Assembly (NCBI GenBank): GCA_050084985.1
Contig: JBITNC010000001.1
Location: forward strand, 59,458,001 to 59,522,000
From: Nageia nagi
Lineage: Eukaryota > Pinophyta
Direction of reading: 5' to 3'
Length of the DNA stretch: 64,000 bases
Positions 59,301 to 64,000 of this stretch are shown piece by piece. Every line of letters begins with the position of its first letter. Position 1 is the stretch's first letter. Both the position numbers and the translations under genes were made by a program. A model generated the notes under the pieces. That model searched no databases. It had not been told where the DNA came from and saw only the letters and a program-made list of their open reading frames with translations.

Positions 59301-61470
59301 AAAATCTATCACAACCAACAAAAACTCTTTATTTATATTTGAATAAATCTCAATTCTGATTAATATTATCTCCCAATGTAGGCTTTAGTACAATGTGTCA
59401 TATAGGCCTCTTGGAGGCCCTTATTTACTGATGTCTTCAAGCTCCAGATATTTTTTAATTGAACTTACAACAAGAATGATTTTGATTTCTTCTTCCTTGC
59501 TAACTCCTTAGCTTCTCTTTCCTTTTAATTAGTTGTTAGTCTTGGAATCCTGCACATGCACAAACAACAACCCGTCAAACATACCTACTCATGCTTTAAG
59601 ATTATAATAAATTAACATAAAATAAACATGCATATAAAAAAAATAATAAACTAAAATGTACTTAGCAATCTGGATCTAATTCAGTAGAGTAAGGTTGCAT
59701 TTTCATCCTCTCTCTTTCTCTCCTTGGAAGGAGTCTTACTTAGAGATTTTCAAAGGCACCAATGATTGGTTATAATGGCCAACGATTATACTGTATCATC
59801 ATCAATTAAGAACTTTGGCAAACTTTATTATTTACCTAAAATTTTACTCTCTTCTTTCATTTATCGAAAGAGGGGTTATTTTTAGGTGTTTACATTTTTC
59901 CTCTATTTTGAAATACCCAACATTTTATAGGTGGATATCATTTCAAAAAACTAAGCCTATCTAAAAGGGGGTGCAATCAAATCTTGGACTTGTATTTCTT
60001 GATCTTAATTCAAGGTTTCGAGTTAACTCATTCTCTATGAATAAGCTAAATTTGAGTGATTGGATTATGACTAAATCCATTTTTTGATCTTTTGAATTTG
60101 ACATATTTTGAAAATAATAAAAGGTTATAGTTCAAGGTGTAACTTAGGTAGTTACTACTATACTATTGTGTTGTATTGGTAGGATATGGATGAAGCCTTT
60201 AGCCATCAGGCTATGCCATAGCTAGCATGTGATAAAGAAGCTCCCTTGCAAATATGATAACTTTTAATTATTCTAGTTTTGTCCTAGCAGATAGGTTACT
60301 TGATGATCTTGTGTAAAAGTTCATCCAACAATTTTAATCATATTGAAACTCATCCTTCTTTTTTCTGTTAAAAGAAGGGTCATTTTTCAAATTCAAAGTT
60401 ACCTGAGAGTCTTAATTTTTTTGAAAAACCCTGAACTCTAAATTAAGTTTAACAAGTGAATAACTCATAGTAATTTTGCCTTCAACACATATATTTTTTA
60501 ATTTTTAAATTTTTTGTTTTTAATTAATTTTTTTTTTTTAATTAATTTTGCCTTCAACACTAAAGTTACTGAGAGTCTTATTAAGTTTGAACTATAATTT
60601 TTTGTTTTTAATTAAGCATTATTGATTGTTTAAAAAATATATACAAGATTTAATAAAGTCTTAATTATTCTATTTCATTTTGATTTTTCTCATCAATATT
60701 TACAATTAATCGTAGGCCTAACTTGACCTAAAGATTTTTGACATACTCCAAAATTTTGTATTTTTAAGCTTTTAATTAGAGAACTTTAATAAAGCACATA
60801 GGGAAGGTCCAGGTATTTCTCTTGTTGAAATACCTATATAATTTATGCATTTTAAGAAAACCCTTTCATTTATCATCATTTTTTTAAGGTTTGGGTCATC
60901 AATAATCTAATTACAATCATCGAGGATCCTTATGGATAGCTGAGCACCTGACTTATAATCATCAACTACATGGAGTAATAAAAAGAAAAAGTTCACCTGT
61001 CACTTTTTAATTTTTTTTAGTTCTAGATTAGAGCTCTTGTTGCCCTTATCCCACCATCCAAGCATTTGACCCTATACTTCCCATTTTACTATTGATTTGA
61101 GCCATGATGTTTCCATGAGGATGATCTACACTGCGCAAGAGGCCCATGAGGGAAGAGGTAGGTTTTAAAACCCCCTTTTCAATTTTTTCTTATTAATCCA
61201 TTTTTACTCTATTTATGAAAAAATAGAAATCATAGGATGCTTAGGAATAGTTTTTACTTGTTTTATAACTATTCATTTTTTTAGATTAGGCTTGTTTTTT
61301 AATATTTGGTTAAAATTTCAAAACCCTAATCATAGTCACTAGCCAGAGCCAAAGGGTTTTAGGATCATCAATGTTCAAGTATCGAACATTAGCAATTATA
61401 GACCCCAATCAATTGATCATTGATGTTTGCATTTTATTTTATTTTAAATTACTTTATCATTAATTTCTAG
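59300..61470. other. Non-coding stretch
   Basis: No gene recognised. T-rich repeats with TTTTGCCTTCAACAC recur at 60475 and 60545. Confidence 0.5.
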
Positions 61471-61480
61471 TAGGTTCGAG

Positions 61481-63470
61481 ATGTCTTCGAGCCAAAGGTA
61501 GATATCCTCATATACTCAAGAATGGCCATGTTTTATTAACTTTCATAGGTTAGAACTTTCTTCATGTGATTGGATTTGGAGCTAGGCTCTACATGGGTCA
61601 TATTCATCAGGACTACCCACTATTGGTAGCCCTAGAGAGGTGGGATTCTTCGATTGACACCTTCCATCTTCCATGAGGAAGATGACTATTATGGTAGAGG
61701 ACATCCATGTTATACCATTTACCTATTCAAGGTCAATAGATTAACATGTGCTAGATTGAGATTTAGTATGCCTAGATATTATAGTGATCTATGGGGAGGT
61801 GTCATCCATGGAGTCATGGGTGAGATGTTTTCTGAGGTCTTACATACCTTAGGTATTAGAGGAATGACTAGTAGGTCTCCTTAGAGCCTCTTACCTGATG
61901 GAACTGATTTAGTGTTATGCTCTTCTAGATATCGATAGTGGGAGTTTTCCTTCATTTTTATTACCCATAGTGGTTGACATGCTACAATAGGGGAAATATA
62001 TATGCTTGGTATCCCACACTACTAACTAGATTTATCGAGAGCTATTCTTCTATTCTTTGGGCCATAGAGCCTAATTATCAGTTACTATCACTATTTAGGC
62101 ACAGGCTTACAAGAATATCCATAGCTCATCCTTTGGGGCTCTCAATACCTAATTTTGATATGCACATAGCCTATCCTACTGGTATCATACATTGGAGAAA
62201 GGATTTTTAAACTCACCCTTTGGATGGGATTCAATGAGATAGTTATTTTTATTAGAGGATGATGGCTCACCTTATTTTTGATCAAGTGAGGTTTCAACCC
62301 TACCATGGTTACCCAATTTGAGATGGACTTGTAGTATAGTTGATGGGCATAGATAGGCTTGAGTTCTTAATGGTCAATGGATTGAGTTCTTAGAGCAATT
62401 TCTACTTCAAGCATGCAATCATAGTTTGGATTAGTTCAAGATGTTCCACTAGCACCTTATTTTTTAAGAGAGGGTGAGCTACCTATTGAGGGGATTCAAC
62501 CCTAGTTTATGCTAGAGCCAGATCCTACACAAGAGGTGATCCTAGTGGAGGATATGGGTGTGGATGATGTGGTTATGATCGGGCTTTTGATGCCTGGTGG
62601 TAGGTAGAGTTACAAGCTAAGGATAGTGATCACCAAAGTGCAAGCTACACCAATGAGAAACTAAGCTTGAGGTAGTTGCAAAGGTTGGGGTGAAGATAGC
62701 TGAAGGAGAAGGATAAGGAGGTAATGAGGAGAGGGCCAAGGAGGTAGTCAAGGAGAGGGTCAAGGATTAAGTCAATAGATGAGCTAGCAACCAAGGAGTA
62801 GGTGATGGTTGAGCCAGTGGACATAGTTGGCCAAGGAGAGGATACTAAGTAGGCACCTTTGCTAGAGGTGCGAGAGGAGGTGGAGCTCATCCTTTGTAGG
62901 TATCCAACATTGATGCACTTTTAGGGATATTTATGAGTTGAGATATCAATATCTATCTTAGTGATTTATGTATAGATACAAAGTTGAGAGATATAGATAT
63001 CGTTAAGACAGGAATGAGGCTTGAGCCTCTACATAGATTGAGGAGCCAGTACATCTACGAGGGTAGTTGGTCAACCATCAATTTATTTAAGGGATTTTTA
63101 GTAGAGGGATTACTAACTCCTCCATTATATAGACATGTTTGACAGGGGCACCTCCATATATACCAAGCATGTTATATCAAATCCTTCCCACTACATACAT
63201 CTCTATGGATGTCTCAATTTATTAAGCATCTAGTGGAACTTAGAAATAGCTAGTACCAAGGGTAGGGTTGTTAGAACAACTACATCCCATAGTCATAGTA
63301 GGATAGGTGGAGTCTCTTCTAGCACCAAGTGGGTTCATCTGAGATTCACAAGGTAGCTCAATCAATGAGTCCTACAAGTTTAATGGCCACCACTCATCCA
63401 CGTAGGGTAGAGCTAGTATTCCTACAGATGGTGGAGAGAGTAGCTCTTAGAGCATTATAGGCTACTATTT
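61481..63470 (+). pseudogene. Plant mobile domain relic 4
   Basis: A possible start ATG lies at 61481 (MSSSQR then stop). In a shifted frame from about 61610, PLLVALERWDSSIDTFHLPS and GKMTIMVEDIHVI match the PMD opening (LL.ALVERW....TFHLP.GEMTITLEDV). Later, ISIAHPLGLSIPNFDMH (62107-62160) fits the LQ.WA.ERI.IARP region. A charged Glu/Lys/Arg-rich tail lies at 62640-62890. Many stops and frame changes occur. It has the same strand as relics 1-3. If it is again an antisense frame of a Tat element, integrase remnants should lie to its right, outside this window. Confidence 0.68.
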
Positions 63471-64000
63471 TTATATTTCATGTTATACTTATGATTTTAT
63501 TAGACTATGTCATTTTTTTTTGAGATTATGGAGAGTAGGACCATTTTAGTATTTAGACATGTTATTTTAGGTTTATTATTTTTTGATGACCTTATCTATT
63601 ATGGGATCATGGTAGTCATGATCGATAGTTAGTCTCTTTAGATGTGATGCAGAGTTATATATTTTTTGATATACATGATGATGACTTTTAGACTTTTATA
63701 TGCATGTTTTAGTATCATATGTATGTTTATGTTTTTTCAAATGTATGTGTTAAAGTAGAAATGCATGAAAGTTTATTTTTATATTTTCATTTAGTTTTAA
63801 CACCTTATATATGATATGCTCTATAAATTCAAAGTAGTATTTATGTTTATATAGTAATGTTATGTTTATAGAACATGAATTTGATTTGTAGGAAATGTAA
63901 TCAGATGCATCATTTTTCATTTTCTTGGCTACTTTTATACATGGTTTTGAACATAATATACTGGTATAACATATTGATATCATGAATAATATAATGTATG
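63471..64000. other. Non-coding end of window
   Basis: AT-rich with repeated ATGTATG/TTTATG words, similar in style to the sequence after PMD relic 3 (47.65-47.95 kb). No gene. Confidence 0.45.

Overview
The window looks like nuclear DNA of a land plant with a large, transposon-filled genome. It is AT-rich, has plant-type LTR retrotransposons and a plant CACTA transposon, and carries degenerate CCCTAAA (plant telomere-type) repeats and relics of plant gene families (PPR, LRR receptor, plant mobile domain). A gymnosperm or another large-genome seed plant is plausible, but the sequence alone does not settle it. I find no intact protein-coding gene. Everything recognisable is a decayed mobile element or a gene relic, full of in-frame stops.

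Layout. 1-7.4 kb: intergenic DNA with a tRNA-like core flanked by inverted short repeats (1.17-1.56 kb), an LRR receptor-kinase relic (4.5-5.1 kb) and a PPR relic (5.7-6.0 kb). 7.40-16.12 kb: a structurally complete Ty1/copia element on the minus strand, with two 498-bp LTRs, an initiator-tRNA-Met-type PBS, a PPT, and gag, protease, integrase, RT and RNase H remnants. It has an unusually long leader and tandem repeats in its 3' region. 16.5-23.5 kb: CACTA (En/Spm) remnants on the plus strand, namely a stray DUF4216 tail, then a SET-domain-like reading frame, a TNP2 transposase with recognisable introns, and DUF4218 and DUF4216 domains. 24.0-26.5 kb: the 5' part of a Ty3/gypsy chromovirus (minus strand). 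27.0-32.3 kb: a plant mobile domain (PMD) relic whose acidic tail is split by a 3.67-kb solo-LTR-like insertion. 33.3-34.3 kb: an LTR-like promoter fragment. 39.5-40.8 kb: a second PMD relic. 41.0-42.0 kb: the 3' end of a chromovirus of the same family as the 24-26.5 kb fragment. 45.9-57.5 kb: a large Ty3/gypsy element of the Tat type (minus strand, two RNase H domains) with a PMD reading frame in antisense between integrase and the missing 3' end. 57.5-59.3 kb: its probable 5' LTR, carrying a SINE-like insert. 61.5-63.5 kb: a fourth PMD relic.

The most interesting items are (1) a SET-domain-like reading frame just upstream of a CACTA transposase, in one frame over about 1 kb; (2) a Tat-type gypsy element with an antisense PMD reading frame, and four PMD relics all on the same strand; (3) a heptad coiled-coil repeat at the end of one PMD frame. 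In several relics stops outnumber frameshifts, which suggests decay mainly by C-to-T change at methylated cytosines. Most element boundaries outside the copia element could not be fixed by eye.
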